This document shows positions 10,841 through 27,374 of a DNA stretch of 64,000 nucleotides, piece by piece; positions within the stretch are counted from its first letter, which is position 1; each line of letters begins with the position of its first letter. Made by a program: the position numbers and the translations under genes. The notes under the pieces were generated by a model, which was given only the letters and a program-made list of their open reading frames with translations, made no database searches and had not been told where the DNA came from. The stretch lies in contig CM060696.1 in assembly GCA_030686995.1 (NCBI GenBank), positions 116,513,949-116,577,948 of the forward strand, given 5' to 3'. The DNA is from Artemisia argyi. Its lineage: Eukaryota > Streptophyta > Magnoliopsida > Asterales > Asteraceae.

Positions 10841-12180
10841 CGGACATGTGACCATTTCGTATGACTCGATAACTATTTACAATTTAAAACATAAATAATA
10901 AAACTCGTAATAATAATTATTGGTAATATAAACGTTTATTTGAATATATAGACGTGAATAACGTATATATAATTGTATAAATGCGTATATTAATAATAAT
11001 AAAAAATCACGAGTCATATTATAAATAATACGACTAAATATATTAGGCTACGAGAGTAGCGTAATATTATTGGAAGTATTATCATTAAAATGTATTATAA
11101 AACGAGTAATTCTCGACGATTACTAGATGTTAAATAAAATGTTATTTTATATATATAACGAGTAAACCTATCGAGTTATGCGGAGTCGTGGTCACTCGAG
11201 TCCAGGTAAGTTATTGTTTGTGACTTTTGTGTTGTCACGGATATATGACGATTAATATAAGCATTTTCTATAACTAAATAACTTACTTAACCGAAAGGTT
11301 GAACCGAGTTATTTGGCTATACGAAATGAGTATATTAATGGGCATCGTATCCTACGACGCCCATAGGTTGTGGTATATGTAAAGGGTAATAAATTGCGAA
11401 TATATATATCGGGAAATCTGGCCAATTTGACGATGTATATAAGAAGTTTATTAAACTACGATATATACCATATAGTATTTATGTGCTATGTGCTTTAGGA
11501 TTGGGTGTAATCTTGGAACGATATGTTACGTAAATAAATATGGGGATTATCAAATCGACGGACTTGATAAACTTCGGCGATTTATTTAAATAATATATTG
11601 GGCTTATATTAGATCTATAGTTTATTTTTATTATTCTTTTGTGTGACCTCTTTGGTTAGTTTGTGTCGACCCACCACCCGTATGGATACCAAACGTAAAT
11701 AAGTCAAACTTTTACGAAATGGATTTTCGGAAAATAAAACGGAATACGTCCGGGTTTGGGAATATTTTGAATTTGAGGAAATGATTTCTGAACGAGTTGA
11801 TATTGTTAGGTCGTGCCGAGTCCGTAGTTGCCGTCTTGTGAGTTATTATACATCTTACTTCTAACGATTTCATCTTACTGATTTCTGGACTTGAGGTGAG
11901 TCATAGCCCCACTTTTACTCTTGAACTATGTTTTCAATACTTGGGGTGAGAAACGTGCAAATTATTTATGTGGACTATTATCGCTTCTTTATTCTTTCTA
12001 AAACTTGTTATGCGTATGGACTAGGATATATATTGTCAGCTTTAGTCACATATATTTTATGTGTACTATTCAAGGTTGGCTTATTTGGAATTGTCAGCTT
12101 TAGTCACACGGTTCTGTGTGTACTATTCAAGGTTGGCTTATTTAGATACTGTAGTGTGCACCTATAGGTTATTGATACTT

Positions 12181-12280
12181 CGGAGGTTATCCGAGTATTT
12201 ATTGGTATTGCGGGGGTTACCCGAATATCTATGTTAGAACGGAGGGTATCCGTGTGTTATGTTGGAGCGGAGGGTATCCG
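12181..12280 (+). repeat. Four phased CGGAGGGTATCCG units in the LTR
   Basis: Units at 12181-12193, 12211-12223, 12240-12252 and 12268-12280 share CGGrGGkTAyCCG, themselves nearly palindromic, at 30-, 29- and 28-base spacing. The 3' LTR has the same four with small changes. Confidence 0.7.
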
Positions 12281-12696
12281 CAGGCTTTTAGCGAATCCTT
12301 AGTCTAGCTAGCAAGCGTTTTGCGTATATGTCCACTATATTGTTAGATGAATTGAAACCTATGATCTCACCAGCGAAAGCTGACTTTTAGCACGTTTTCT
12401 CAGGTAATTAAGTGATGATATGGATGCATGGATTGGATGGCTCGGCTAAGGCTCCTGGTTTATGGATCTATCTTTCTAAACTCTGATATTGAATTATGGA
12501 CCTACTTTTATTTCTTTTGGGCCTGACTCTGGATGATATTGGGATAAATGTAAACTTTAAAACCCCGTGTTGGTTGCGTTTTTATTATGTTTACTTTATC
12601 TAGTTCTATTATGTCTTGTGTTGGATACCAATCCCCGTAGCACCCCGAAAGCTTGTTGAGTATTCCGCTGTATCAAATTTTGGGGGTGTTACAGAT

Positions 12697-12710
12697 TGGT
12701 ATCAGAGCCA
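12697..12710 (+). other. Primer binding site, tRNA-iMet type
   Basis: TGGTATCAGAGCCA lies three bases after the end of the 5' LTR, matching the 3' end of plant initiator tRNA-Met. Confidence 0.9.
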
Positions 12711-13069
12711 AGGTTATAGAGAACTAGGTAAATAAACACCTAAACTATAACCGAATTTTTATAGAAAATGATCATTGACCACTGCCCGCCAGCCCGCCAA
12801 GCCGAAGCATCTTTTATTATTTTGAGGTATTATGAGATATTTGAGATGATTATTAGATTTGGGATTTCTTGAGATGATTTGAGGTTTATTGATTTAGTAA
12901 TAAGATGGCGTTTCGAGGAATTATATGGTCTAATTGTTTTATAAATGTTTTAGTAATGCGGTATTTGAAATTCTTTATTGAGATTATATGATTGAATTAT
13001 TTGATGAGGATTTTTGGTATGGTATTTTGAGTTACGATTTAGTTGTTTTGAAACACTTACACCTACCCT

Positions 13070-14195
13070 ATGCCGTTGTCACAGCCTATGGCCTCCCATA
13101 TGCCCGATGTTGTCGAGGATATTCTTACTGCACCGGTATTACCAGCACAGTTCACTATGGCATCTGATGATCCTTACCAGATTGCCATGCTTTCAGCTAC
13201 TGTGCTGCAGACTGCTTCTACTTCAGCACCACCTGCTGCATCTACGCTGGGACCCTCTTCTTCTCTAGGGCTCCCTGGTACATCGAGGCAGCTTACTCTT
13301 CATCAGGCTTTGGCTCGTGTGGCCCCACGCTTTGCCCACCGAGCTACGGCACGCATGTCGGTACGCCCTACTCCATCACCTTTACAGATTGATGCTCACT
13401 CTTTTCTGTTAGAGGCGCCACCCACATCATTGCGTCGTCGTCCTAGATCACCTACCACATCTCCACATGGTTCACCTGTTAGGAGACGACGATTGATGAT
13501 GTACTCTTCCGATGAGGAGGAGGATGAGTACGAGGGTGAGGATGAGGCTGATGACCCTGAGGAGGAGGATGACCCTTAGGAGGCTGAGCAGGGTGATGAT
13601 GATGACCCTGAGGAGAAGGATGACCCTCAGGAGGATGAGATGCCTGATGATGATGATGTGTTAGTACCACCAGCTCAGGCTGAGGAGCCTGATTCACCTA
13701 TACACCCGATTGAGCCTGTCTCACCTGACCATCCGTTTCTGTTTGATTCACCACCTGGTAGTCCAGTGGCGTCGGATGCGTCATCTGAGGTTTCTGCTGA
13801 GCAGGCAGAGTTAGGTGAGAGTGGCAGGTTGTGGGCTCAGATTACTGCCCAAGGCGAGAAGATCTCGCGATTATCTGATCGACTTGAGAGAGTTATTGGA
13901 GAGTTTATAGCGGATTTGAGAGTTGAGGATTGACATGGTTACGGCTGAGAGGAGAGTTACTGAGATAAGGAGAGATTTGATGGAGATTCACGAGTACATT
14001 GGGAGTTTACAGCGAGGTTTTGTCACAGCTCGAGAGGCCGACCGCAAGTTATGGCAGCGGAGCACCGAGCTAGAGAAGGAGGTGGCAGACCTCAGGAGAG
14101 ACAACGACACCCCTAGTGTGGAGCTAGGATCATTATGGAGGGATCTTGATGGCTTGAGGCAGGAGTTGAGAAGCCTCCGCCAGCAGCGTGGCTAG
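13070..14195 (+). pseudogene. Extra ORF upstream of gag: Pro/Ser-rich, acidic and coiled-coil protein, broken
   Basis: The frame starting at 13070 (MPLSQPMASHMPD) runs 169 codons to a TAG at 13577-13579, continues in the same frame to about 13930, then shifts frame and is open to 14195. The parts, in order, are a Pro/Ser/Thr-rich N-terminus, an Arg cluster (RRRRL, 13480s), a long Asp/Glu run (13500-13650), and two Arg/Glu/Leu-rich helical segments with heptad-like spacing (13830-13930 and 13930-14190). It lies between the primer site and gag, where standard gypsy elements have untranslated leader. I recall similar extra ORFs upstream of gag in Asteraceae gypsy elements, but know no function. 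A structural or nucleic-acid-associated role is only a guess. Confidence 0.6.
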
Positions 14196-14555
14196 ATGCT
14201 TGGGTTATGTTGTCTTGTTGCTTTCTACACCGAGGAGTGTTCGGTTAGAAAAGCTAGTTATCATGTTTTGATGTATTTTTGGTTCAGTATTCGTTTCTTT
14301 TGGAACGATTAGCATGTTTTGTGTTTTCCAGTAGTTGGAACGATGTTGGAGCTCTATTGTATGGTTGATGGCTATTAGTATATGGTATTATGTGATTTTT
14401 GGGTATTATGGAAATTGAGTCCCTGTTCGCTTTGTTGATGTTTTGTGGTGTATTGTTGATATTCTTTCCATGACTTGGCTTCGTTGAATTACTTTTGTTG
14501 AGCATATTGATAAGTTCTATTGGAGACTCATGAACTGGTATGATGTTTCAGATCA
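14196..14555 (+). other. Spacer between extra ORF and gag
   Basis: This is a T-rich spacer with no open frame on the plus strand and no motif recognised. It may act as the leader of gag. Confidence 0.4.
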
Positions 14556-17500
14556 ATGGCCCCACGACGAAACCCTGTTAGAGCTACCAGAACTGGTCCT
14601 GCAGTGACTACCCCTGGTCGCCGAGGACGCCGACCTACTCGAAATGTTGAAACCCCTACTCCTGACAACCTGGACACTACTAACCGCAACAACAGGAATC
14701 AAAATGTTGATGTTCAGGAAGACAATGATCATGTTCCACTTAATGCACCTACTGTGGATCAAGCAATGATCAATCAACTTGTCGAGCAAAGAGTTGCTGA
14801 ACTACTAGCTGAGTCAAATCATTCCAACAATTCTGCTGGAACTTTTCCACCTGTTCGTGCTAATGGATGTCACTACAAGGAGTTCAAGATTTGTGGACCC
14901 ATTGAGTTTGGTGGAACTGAAGGAGTGGTTTATTTGGTCAAATGGATTGAGAAGACTGAGTCAGTGTTCAATGTCAGTGGTTGTGCGGAGAATGCGAAGG
15001 TAAAGTTTGCTTCTTTTACTTTCAAGGATGAAGCTTTAACTTGGTGGAACAATTACCGAAATTCCATTGGGAGTGATGTAGCTTATGCCATGACTTGGGA
15101 GCAATTTAAGTCTCTGCTGATTTAGACTTATTGCCCAAGGAATGAGGTTAAGAAGCTAGAGATTGAGTTTTGGAATCACAAAGTGAAAGGTAATGATATC
15201 GCGACTTACAATCGTCGTTACCAGGAGTTGGCCTTGCTTTGCCCAGATATGGTAAAAACTGAGACTCAAAAGATCGAGAGGTATACTGATGGGCTGCCTG
15301 TAGCTACAAGGAATGATGTGATTTCTGCTAGGCCTGCAAACATCCATGAGGCAATCACAATTGCTCAACAACTTGTGGATTTGTTGGAATTAGAAGGAGC
15401 TGATAAGGATAAGAATGGAAAGAGAAAGAGAGACCATCACTCTAAGGGTAATGATCACCGAAGCAAGAGACAAGCTAAGGCTTATGCTATTGGGAATGGA
15501 GATAAGAAGAACCAGAACGGTGATGCACCCAAGTGTGGTCGTTGCCACCAGCATCATACTAGATGGTGTAGTGTGAGATGCCAGAACTGCTCAAAGAAAG
15601 GACACACAGCCAAGGATTGTAGAGCTCGACCTCTTGCTATGGTTCAAGCTGCTCCTGAAATGAGAAATAAGGCAGACGTTACTTGTTATGGGTGTGGAAA
15701 GAAGGGACACTATAGGAACGAGTGTAGAGAATCGTGGAACTGAGGAAATCAAGGCTCGGGTGGTAATGGGTACAATCATGGAAACCGTGGAGCTGGAGGA
15801 AACCGTGGATGACAAGATAACGGGGACCAACGTGTGGAAGCTGGAGCTGCTCAGGGAAGAGTGTATGCATTCGGGAACGAGAGAGGAGAGGATCCGAACG
15901 TCGTTACTGGTACATTCCTTCTCAATAATCGTTATGCTTCCATACTATTTGATACTGGTGCCGATAGGAGTTTTGTGTCCACTACGTTTGCACCCTTACT
16001 AGAGAAACCCCCGATGGCCTTAGGAATTGGATATGATATAGAGTTAGCAAATGGGAATATAGAAAGGATTAATACTATCATTCGCGGTTGCACGTTAAAA
16101 TTCTTGAATCACCCTTTCAACATAGATCTTCTACTCGTCACGTTAGGAAGTTTTGATGTCATCATTGGTATGGATTGGTTGTCGAAGTATCGTGCTCACA
16201 TACTTTGCGACAAGAAGATCGTGCGTGTACCTTACGGAAAGGAAATCCTAAATATGTTAGGAGATCGAAAGGATTCGAGGAGCCCATCCCGGTTAGCAGC
16301 TATTTCTTGCACTAAGTTACCAAAGCTAATGGAGAAGGGATGTTACCTTTTCTTAGCTCAAATTTCTGAGAAATGAGGGACGGAGAAAAAGGAAAGGTGC
16401 ATTGGAGATGTGCCTATAGTTCGTGATTTTCCTGATGTGTTTCCCGATGATTTGCCGGGAATCCCACCGACTAGACAAGTGGAGTTTCAGATTGAGTTGA
16501 TACCTGGTGCTGCACCTGTAGCACGAGCGCCTTATCGTCTTGCACCTACCGAACTGGAAGAGTTATCGAAACAGTTGGCGGAGTTAGCCGAAAAAGGATT
16601 CATAAGACCAAGTTCTTCACCTTGGGGAGCCCCAGTCTTATTCGTGAAGAAGAAGGATGGATCGTTTCGTATGTGCATTGATTACCGAGAGCTGAACAAG
16701 TTAACAGTGAAGAATAGATACCCGTTACCGAGGATCGACGACTTGTTCGATCAACTTCAAGGATCGAGTGTGTATTCGAAGATCGATTTGAGATCGGGAT
16801 ATCATCAACTTCGAGTTCGCGAGGAGGATATTCCGAAAACGGCTTTCAGAACCCGTTACGGGCATTACGAGTTTCAGGTGATGCCGTTTGGGTTGACTAA
16901 CGCACCGGCGATATTCATGGATCTCATGAATCGGGTGTGTAAGCCTTACTTAGATAAGTTTGTGATTGTGTTCATCGATGACATTCTGATCTATTCGAAG
17001 AGTGAGAAGGAGCATGAGGAGCATCTAAGACTTATCTTAGAATTGCTCAGGAAGGAGGAACTGTATGCCAAGTTTTCGAAATGTGAATTTTGGATTCCGA
17101 CGGTACAATTTTTGGGTCATGTGATTGATAGACAAGGAGTTCATGTAGATCCTGCTAAGATTGAAGCGATTAAAGATTGGGCTGCACCTACGACCCCAAC
17201 CGAAGTTCGTCAATTTTTAGGTTTAGCCGGTTATTACCGAAGATTCATCGAGGGATTTTCGAAGATAGCTAAACCATTAACCAAATTGACTCAAAAGAGT
17301 GTTACATATGAATGGGGAGATAAAGAAGAGGAAGCATTTCAATTACTTAAGAAGATGTTGTGTAGTGCTCCTATCTTAGCGTTACCTGAAGGTAACGAGG
17401 ACTTCGTCGTCTATTGTGACGCTTCACATAAAGGTTTGGGAGCCGTGTTAATGCAACGAGAGAAAGTGATAGCCTATGCTTCCCGACAGCTCAAAAAGCA

Positions 17501-19296
17501 TGAGAAAAACTACACCACCCATGATTTGGAGTTAGGTGCTGTGGTTTTCGCCTTGAGGATATGGAGACATTACTTGTATGGAACAAAGTGTGTTGTGTTC
17601 ACTGACCACAAAAGTCTACAACACATTTTGAATCAAAAAGAGCTCAACATGAGACAACGACGTTGGATTGAGTTTCTAAGCGATTATGATTGCGAAATTC
17701 GCTATCATCCTGGTAAAGCAAATGTTATTGCTGATGCTCTTAGTCGAAAGGAGGGAATACCACCGTTACGAGTTAGGTCATTGGGAATGACTATCGTATC
17801 GCCATTACCGTCTCAAATATTTGAAGCTCAAACGGAAGCGTTGAAAGCAGAAAACCGATCTGCTGAGAATATATTTGGGATGGCTGAGAATGAGAAAGGA
17901 TTTGTTAAGCGTTTTGATGGATTACTATGTTTTGGAGATCGAATTTGGGTACCTTTATATGGAGGAATTCGGGAATTAATTATGCATGAGTCGCATAAGT
18001 CAAGGTACTCTATTCATCATGGGTCTGACAAGATGTACCAGGATCTTAAGAAGTTATATTGGTGGCCAAACATGAAGGCAGATATAGCATCGTATGTTAG
18101 TAAGTGCTTGAAATGTTCTAAGGTTAAAGCCGAACATCAAAGACCGTCAGGATTATTGACGCAACCAGAACTTCCAGTCTGGAAATGGGAGCGGATTACG
18201 ATGGACTTCATTACCAAATTACCGAGAACAGCTAGCGGTTGTGACGCTATCTGGGTAATTGTGGATCGTCTGACTAAGTCTGCTCATTTCCTAGCAATTA
18301 GTGAAGATGATAGTGTGGATAAACTTGCGAGGTTGTATGTGAAGGAAATTATTTCTCGTCATGGAGTCCCGATATCGATTATTTCTGATCGCGATAGCCG
18401 CTTTACGTCAGCTTTGTGGCGATCACTTCAAATGGCTTTGGGGACGAGACTTGATATGAGTACTGCATATCATCCCCAAACCGATGGTCAAAGTGAGAGG
18501 ACCATTCAGACTTTAGAGGATATGCTTCGTGCATGTATCATAGACTTTGGTAAAGGCTGGGAGAAGTACCTACCCCTTGCGGAATTCTCCTATAATAATA
18601 GCTACCACACAAGTCTTAAAGCTGCACCATTTGAAGCTTTGTATGGCCGAAAATGTCGTTCGCCTATTGGTTGGGCGGAAGTTGGAGATAGCCAACTCAC
18701 AGGCCCTGAACTTATCTTGGAGACTACAGAGAAAGTAGCTCAGATTCGTGATTGGTTGCAAGCAGCCAGAGATAGGCAGAAAAGTTACGCCGATCAGAGA
18801 CGTAAACTCTTAGAATTCCAGGTTGGAGACAAAGTGATGCTGAAAGTCTCGCCTTGGAAGGGTGTGATACGTTTCGGGAAACGTGGAAAACTCAACCCAC
18901 GCTACATTGGACCATTTCTTATCTTAGAAAGAATTGGGCCCGTGGCTTATAGGTTGGAATTACCACATGAACTGAGTAAAGTTCACGACGTGTTTCACGT
19001 TAGTAATTTGAAGAAATGTCTTTCTGATGAGATGCCTGTTATTCCGATGAAGGATATTCGTATTGATGAGAAATTGAATTTTGTGGAAGAGCCAATTGAG
19101 ATTTTAGATCGTGAAGTTAAACGACTCAAGCGAAGTCGCATTCCGCTCGTCAAGGTTCGTTGGAATTCCCGACACGGACCAGAATTTACGTGGGAACATG
19201 AGGACGAGTTCCGGAAAAGATATCCGAAGCTTTTCACTTCATTGATAAATTGTTCTGAGAGAAACCCGGGACGGGTTTCTTCTGAGACTGGGAGGA

Positions 19297-19301
<5 letters not shown>
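14556..19301 (+). pseudogene. gag-pol: gag-pol of the nested gypsy element, four in-frame stops
   Basis: One frame carries the whole polyprotein. Gag begins MAPRRNPVRA at 14556, has the capsid segment with EALTWW near 15030, and zinc knuckles CQNCSKKGHTAKDC and CYGCGKKGHYRNEC (15570-15735). Protease has DTGA at 15951-15962. RT has its FIDD catalytic box at 16971-16982, RNase H follows (about 17400-17745), then integrase with an HHCC zinc motif (17990-18125) and DDE core (D near 18204 and 18386, E near 18493). The tail (19030-19240) contains [16 protein letters not shown], which looks like a chromodomain. Stops interrupt at 15123-15125 (TAG), 15741-15743, 15810-15812 and 16374-16376 (all TGA). 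The 963-codon stretch after the last is intact and could supply RT and integrase if translated. Its terminator TGA (19299-19301) lies inside the first bases of the 3' LTR. Confidence 0.95.
19286..19296 (+). other. Polypurine tract of nested gypsy element
   Basis: A purine-rich run with GGGAGGA abuts the 3' LTR start TGTGACAACC at 19297. It is also translated as the last codons of pol. Confidence 0.75.
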
Positions 19302-22819
<3,518 letters not shown>

Positions 22820-22824
22820 CTTAC

Positions 22825-23126
22825 TGTGGTAAACTTAGGTGGTGCCGAGATTTCTAACTTCTAAAGGATGATTCCAAAAAGGCATAGCTAAACATAAGGC
22901 ACGAATGAGAGTAATGCGGAAGCGAAGATACATAAGCAAACTCTTAAGTCTACCCATTTCTTACCGGTCAAAACTTAAGTTCATATAGGGGATTCCTAAA
23001 GCAAGTTCTCAAAGCGGTTTCCTATGTTCCTACAGTGGAAGCCTAATGGTCCAAAACTCACAGGTCATAGCCTAAGCTCTACGGATGTTGCATCCACCGA
23101 TCCAAACCTGGCTCTGATACCATAAT
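22825..23126 (-). other. Primer site and leader remnant of the outer element
   Basis: The minus strand reads LTR end, four bases, then TGGTATCAGAGCC (23122-23110) and about 285 bases of leader before the nested insertion. No ORF is seen. The CTTAC at 22820-22824 is the duplicated target. Confidence 0.75.
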
Positions 23127-26100
23127 TGTAACACCCCAACCCGAAAAGGCTAAAGTGTTACATTATGGAGTCAAATCAGAACACAAGTGAAACGGAGATA
23201 CGTTACCAATACAAAGTCTACAAAGGTTACAAAAGAAAAACCAAAACAAGGTACAAGATACAAAAAGGGGCAACAACATACTAAGCCCAAAACATAAAAT
23301 ACTAAGCCCAAACATAACAGCTTCTAAACATCTCTAAGTCCAACAAGTATCTAATAAGGTGAAGTCTTCTAAGCCCAAAAGCAAACAAACTCTTCAATCC
23401 AATACCCAGCTTCCTATTAAACCTGCCGCAAGAAAAGAAATGCGGCTGAGCTTACAAAGCTCAGTGAACAGATATCAAAAATTAACAAAGCAATACAAAA
23501 GAGATATGATAAGCAAGGAATACGAAGATAGTTTACATATGGTGTCAATGGATAGTCAAATGTTGCCAAAGTTCAAGTATAAAGGTTAAGTGTATGATGT
23601 AAGATGTAATGTATGTGGAATTCAGTATTTTCCCCGGGCCCAATCAATCAATCAATACAATACAATAGTAGCCCAATATGGAGTAGCTAGCTCCCAAAAT
23701 GTGAGGGGTTGCAATGCACGCATACCCAGTCACCAATCAATGTAGCAAATATCAATGTAGTCAATACAATAGTCACAATCAATCAATCAATCAATCAATC
23801 AAATCTAGGATGCATCCATACGCCCCTGCAGGCCAATAACAATCATAGCAGTAGTCGATAACAATAATCAGGGACGGTGTGGTACATCTCTCCAACCACA
23901 CTAGAGTACATAACATTGGTGCATCAATGCTATGGTTGTGGCTACTCCACCACAAGTAATACCTGGGTAAATACTGAAGGGTCATGTAGTCAAGGTTCAA
24001 TATCAAAGCATAAGTGCCAAGTCAATTTCAAAGGTTCAATGTCAAAGGGGTCAATATCAAAGGTTCAATCTCAAAGGTTTAGTATCAAAGGTTCAATATC
24101 AAAGGTCAATGTCAAAGAGATCAATCAAAGATGTAATATCAATGGGTCAAAATGGAGAGGTCAAAGCCAAAGTTCCCAATCCACAAGGTTCACTATTCCA
24201 AGTTCCAGTCCCATAGTTCATAAATCAAAGGGTCATAATGAGAGTTGGAAACAAAAGATCAATTTAACTGGTTCCCATCACTTGTTTAAAAAGGTTCGTA
24301 GTACAATCCAATTTAAAAAGGTTTATAACAAAGGTTCATTTAGAAAAGATCTTCCAAAAGATGACATTTATAAAAAAAATGATTCTTTAATAAAGATGTT
24401 CATAAAACGTTCTTTAAAAGTGGTCTTTATGAATTTATAAAAATCCCATAGATAAGTGATCTTAAATCATATTAAAAGAGCCGTTATAAAATAGTTTCTC
24501 CTTTAAATGTTTCCAAATCATAATTAAGAAAAGAAATTTCACCTCCCTTTATATTATCCCAAAAGAACACTCAAAGTCTCACAAGGGTTTCATCTCTCGT
24601 TACAATATCCCAAAGAAAACCCAAGGACTCACAAAGGTTCAAAGGTTAAGGTCACAAAAGGTCATCAAACGGATCATAAGAGTTCAACGGATAACAATAG
24701 GATCACAATTACCGGTGAAACACATCAATCATAGAGTCAAGTACGAAGGATCATAATCAAGATCAAACGGAATCATAATACGATAACAAATCAAAGACAA
24801 AGTCAAGAGAGAGGAAGTGTGCACTCTTACTGAAAGAGTACGGAATATCTGTACCTTAGACCGCAAATGAAACCATATCAGAAACATATGGATCGAAAGT
24901 TACTCCTTCTTCAGCGAATCTACACGGATTAATAATCGGTTTATTATTAACTTGTTTTAAATCAGATTACTCATTTTAGTCGGCTTTCCATTTTTAGTAA
25001 CTTTCCATTTATAGCTGCTTTCTAAAAATAGTAAGTTTTCATATTTAGTAAGTTTCCAAATTAATAACTTTTAGGGTTACAAATGACAATTATAGCAGTT
25101 TAAAGTTAATTATGTCAATTTAGTAAAGTTTAGGGTCCAGATGCAAATTATTAAAATTAAATATTAAAAATGTCAAATAAAATTATTTAAAGTTTATACT
25201 CTAATTTTATATTATGGTGATAATTTTGGACCCCGTTGTTCATAATTTATTAACGTATCATTGACATTAATTTTAGACCGCGACGACCAACATAAGTTAA
25301 TATGACATGTATAATCACACGACTCGTGTACCAACTCACACAACTCACACCTTTCTCGACTACCCAATATTCGAAGTCTCGTTAATATGCTTACGTTAAC
25401 ACTGTACTATATTGAAACCCACATGTATTGAATATATATAATTACCTAAGATACCATATAACTAGATTTACATTAGTTAAGCATTACGCACCATGTCAAA
25501 GACTTAAATTTAAATAATACAGTATTAAAAACAATGTTAATCAATTATATAATCTCACAACATACATTCTATATTCATTTTAACCATTCCATAACCACCA
25601 TAGATTAAGTTCCCAACGTTTTATACTTATATAAATCTCATAGGTCGAATTCACACCTGCGTGCAATATAACCACAAACCAGAATTTTAATCAAATACGA
25701 TTTTAGACTACTTGTTAGTTCCATTTTAGACTCACAAAACATTACTCGAAACAATCTATATATGCGAGACCTAAACAGGTTATACAATGTATAGGGTTAT
25801 GATTTCATGCGACATGTATAAGAGTTATTTGTATTATAGATTAAGTCGAATATGAACACACCAAGTCATGTAAATTTCTTAATCTCGTTCGAAACAAAAA
25901 CAGGTCGTGGGTCTCCTTATCTTGTTTTAAGAACCATACGAACCCAACATGTTTCACCACTCTTTTATTTATTTGGCTTAGTGCATAGGTTTTAATAAAT
26001 TTCAAGCTGTGTCAATATGCATGTTTATTAGTTGATTAATAGAGGTTACCAAGTCTTTATATTATGTTCATACTATGATTTCATGTGGACTGTTATAAAT

Positions 26101-26930
26101 GTTTACAAGCATGCAGCCGAAAGAAAAGATTGAATACGATCGAACATCAATGAGTAAATATAATCGAACAAGGTTGGGAGGTTACCCTCGAAGCAGGACA
26201 CGACAAGGAAGAACAACATAAAGTCGATTAGTAGCTCCTATCCCAGCCGAAACACAACTGAACCACCACTCGACCAGCTTACAAAACCTACGAACAGAAC
26301 CTCCCTTTTCGAACAGTTTTAACTCGTGAGCATAGACCCTATTCGAAATAGCAGCATCACGTCTAAAATCACCGCCAAACCGCCGATTAAACACCACCTT
26401 TGGAACCTCCAAAGCCGACCATGTTCACAATCCTTTCTTGCCCTTCTTTTTGGTTCGATCAGAATGTGGAAAATTTAGGGACCATGCTAGCCGCCGTTTT
26501 CTTCTTGTTTTTGGTTTTAGGGTTTTAGAATTGTTTTAAGTTGTGTGTGTTAAATATTTGAGGGACACGGTTAATTAAAACCGTGTGAAGGGGGAGTCAA
26601 AGTAGGAAATTCACGAGATTAGTGGGATTATGATGGAGTCATACCAAATTTACCTCAATCATGTATGTAGCCTAGTTTTGGTTATAGTTCATTCGTACAT
26701 GCCATAAAATTAGGCCATAGACTCTATTTAGGCGTATAAATGTTTTCTTAAAATGTACAAAATGCATAAGTTCTATTATCGTATAAACGTTTATGGTTCA
26801 AATATTAACGAATTAATTACGTAGGTTAAAATCGGAATGAAATGTTTCAGATTATATAACGTCTCTTCAAAAGTTCAAATTTGAGGAGTATTTTGGGTAT
26901 TTTAGATGTTCGAAATATCTAGGTTTTACA
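23127..26930 (-). repeat. 5' LTR of the outer element, 3.8 kb
   Basis: On the minus strand it starts TGTAAAACCTAG at 26930 and ends GGTGTTACA at 23127. It includes TCAA microsatellites (about 23640-23660 and 23776-23800), a degenerate tandem of a 17-20-bp AAAGGTTCAATATC unit (about 24010-24180), and the conserved 76-codon frame 26412-26182. A plus-strand frame at 23877-24440 is just translation of the repeat. Only its first 1002 bp are preserved in the other LTR. Confidence 0.75.
24010..24180. repeat. Degenerate tandem repeat in the outer LTR
   Basis: Eight or more imperfect copies of a TCAAAGGTTCAATA-like unit occur, with unit length between about 15 and 20 bases. Confidence 0.75.
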
Positions 26931-27374
26931 AGGTTACTGTGACATGTGCTTCTTTCTTACTGTTGATGTCTAAACTTTTGCAGGACCTCACTCAGTTTAT
27001 AAAAGTATAGGTCGTTGTAAGCAAGTTTGCTATCATTTCGGGCCATGTTTTGGCCGGATGAAAAACTAACCTATTGTTCACATGTTGTCTGCAAGAGATG
27101 AATTTTAAGGAATGGGAATCAATTTCTAAACTAATCATATGTATGCTTAATGCCTAATTTTAGGGATATCGCTTTTAGTTTTACAATAAACACCATCTAT
27201 CATTACAATCTCATTTTCTTGGTTTCAGACCATCAACACAAACACCCTAACAGTGTACCTCTTTTTCGTCTTAGGATGTGCGTAAGAATATTAAAGGTGG
27301 AGCAAAAAAGATGGTCAATCAAGTGACATATCTTTATGCCTACCATACTTTTCCTGTGTCCTCAACCTATGAAC
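26931..27374. other. AT-rich spacer, no gene recognised
   Basis: This links the outer element to the LARD. It contains GT-AG-like junctions (TTTTGCAG near 26984) but no frame I can identify. It continues across the LARD into 35516. Confidence 0.4.

Noticed and set aside
12697..12710. tRNA gene-like sequence
   Set aside because: Only the short complement of tRNA-iMet is present; these are primer sites, also at 23110 and 40150.
13479..13697. His/Pro-rich minus-strand frame
   Set aside because: It is antisense of the Asp/Glu run in the extra gypsy ORF.
23877..24440. 187-codon plus-strand frame
   Set aside because: It translates a degenerate AAAGGTTCAATATC tandem repeat inside an LTR; Ser/Lys/Gln repeats without a motif.
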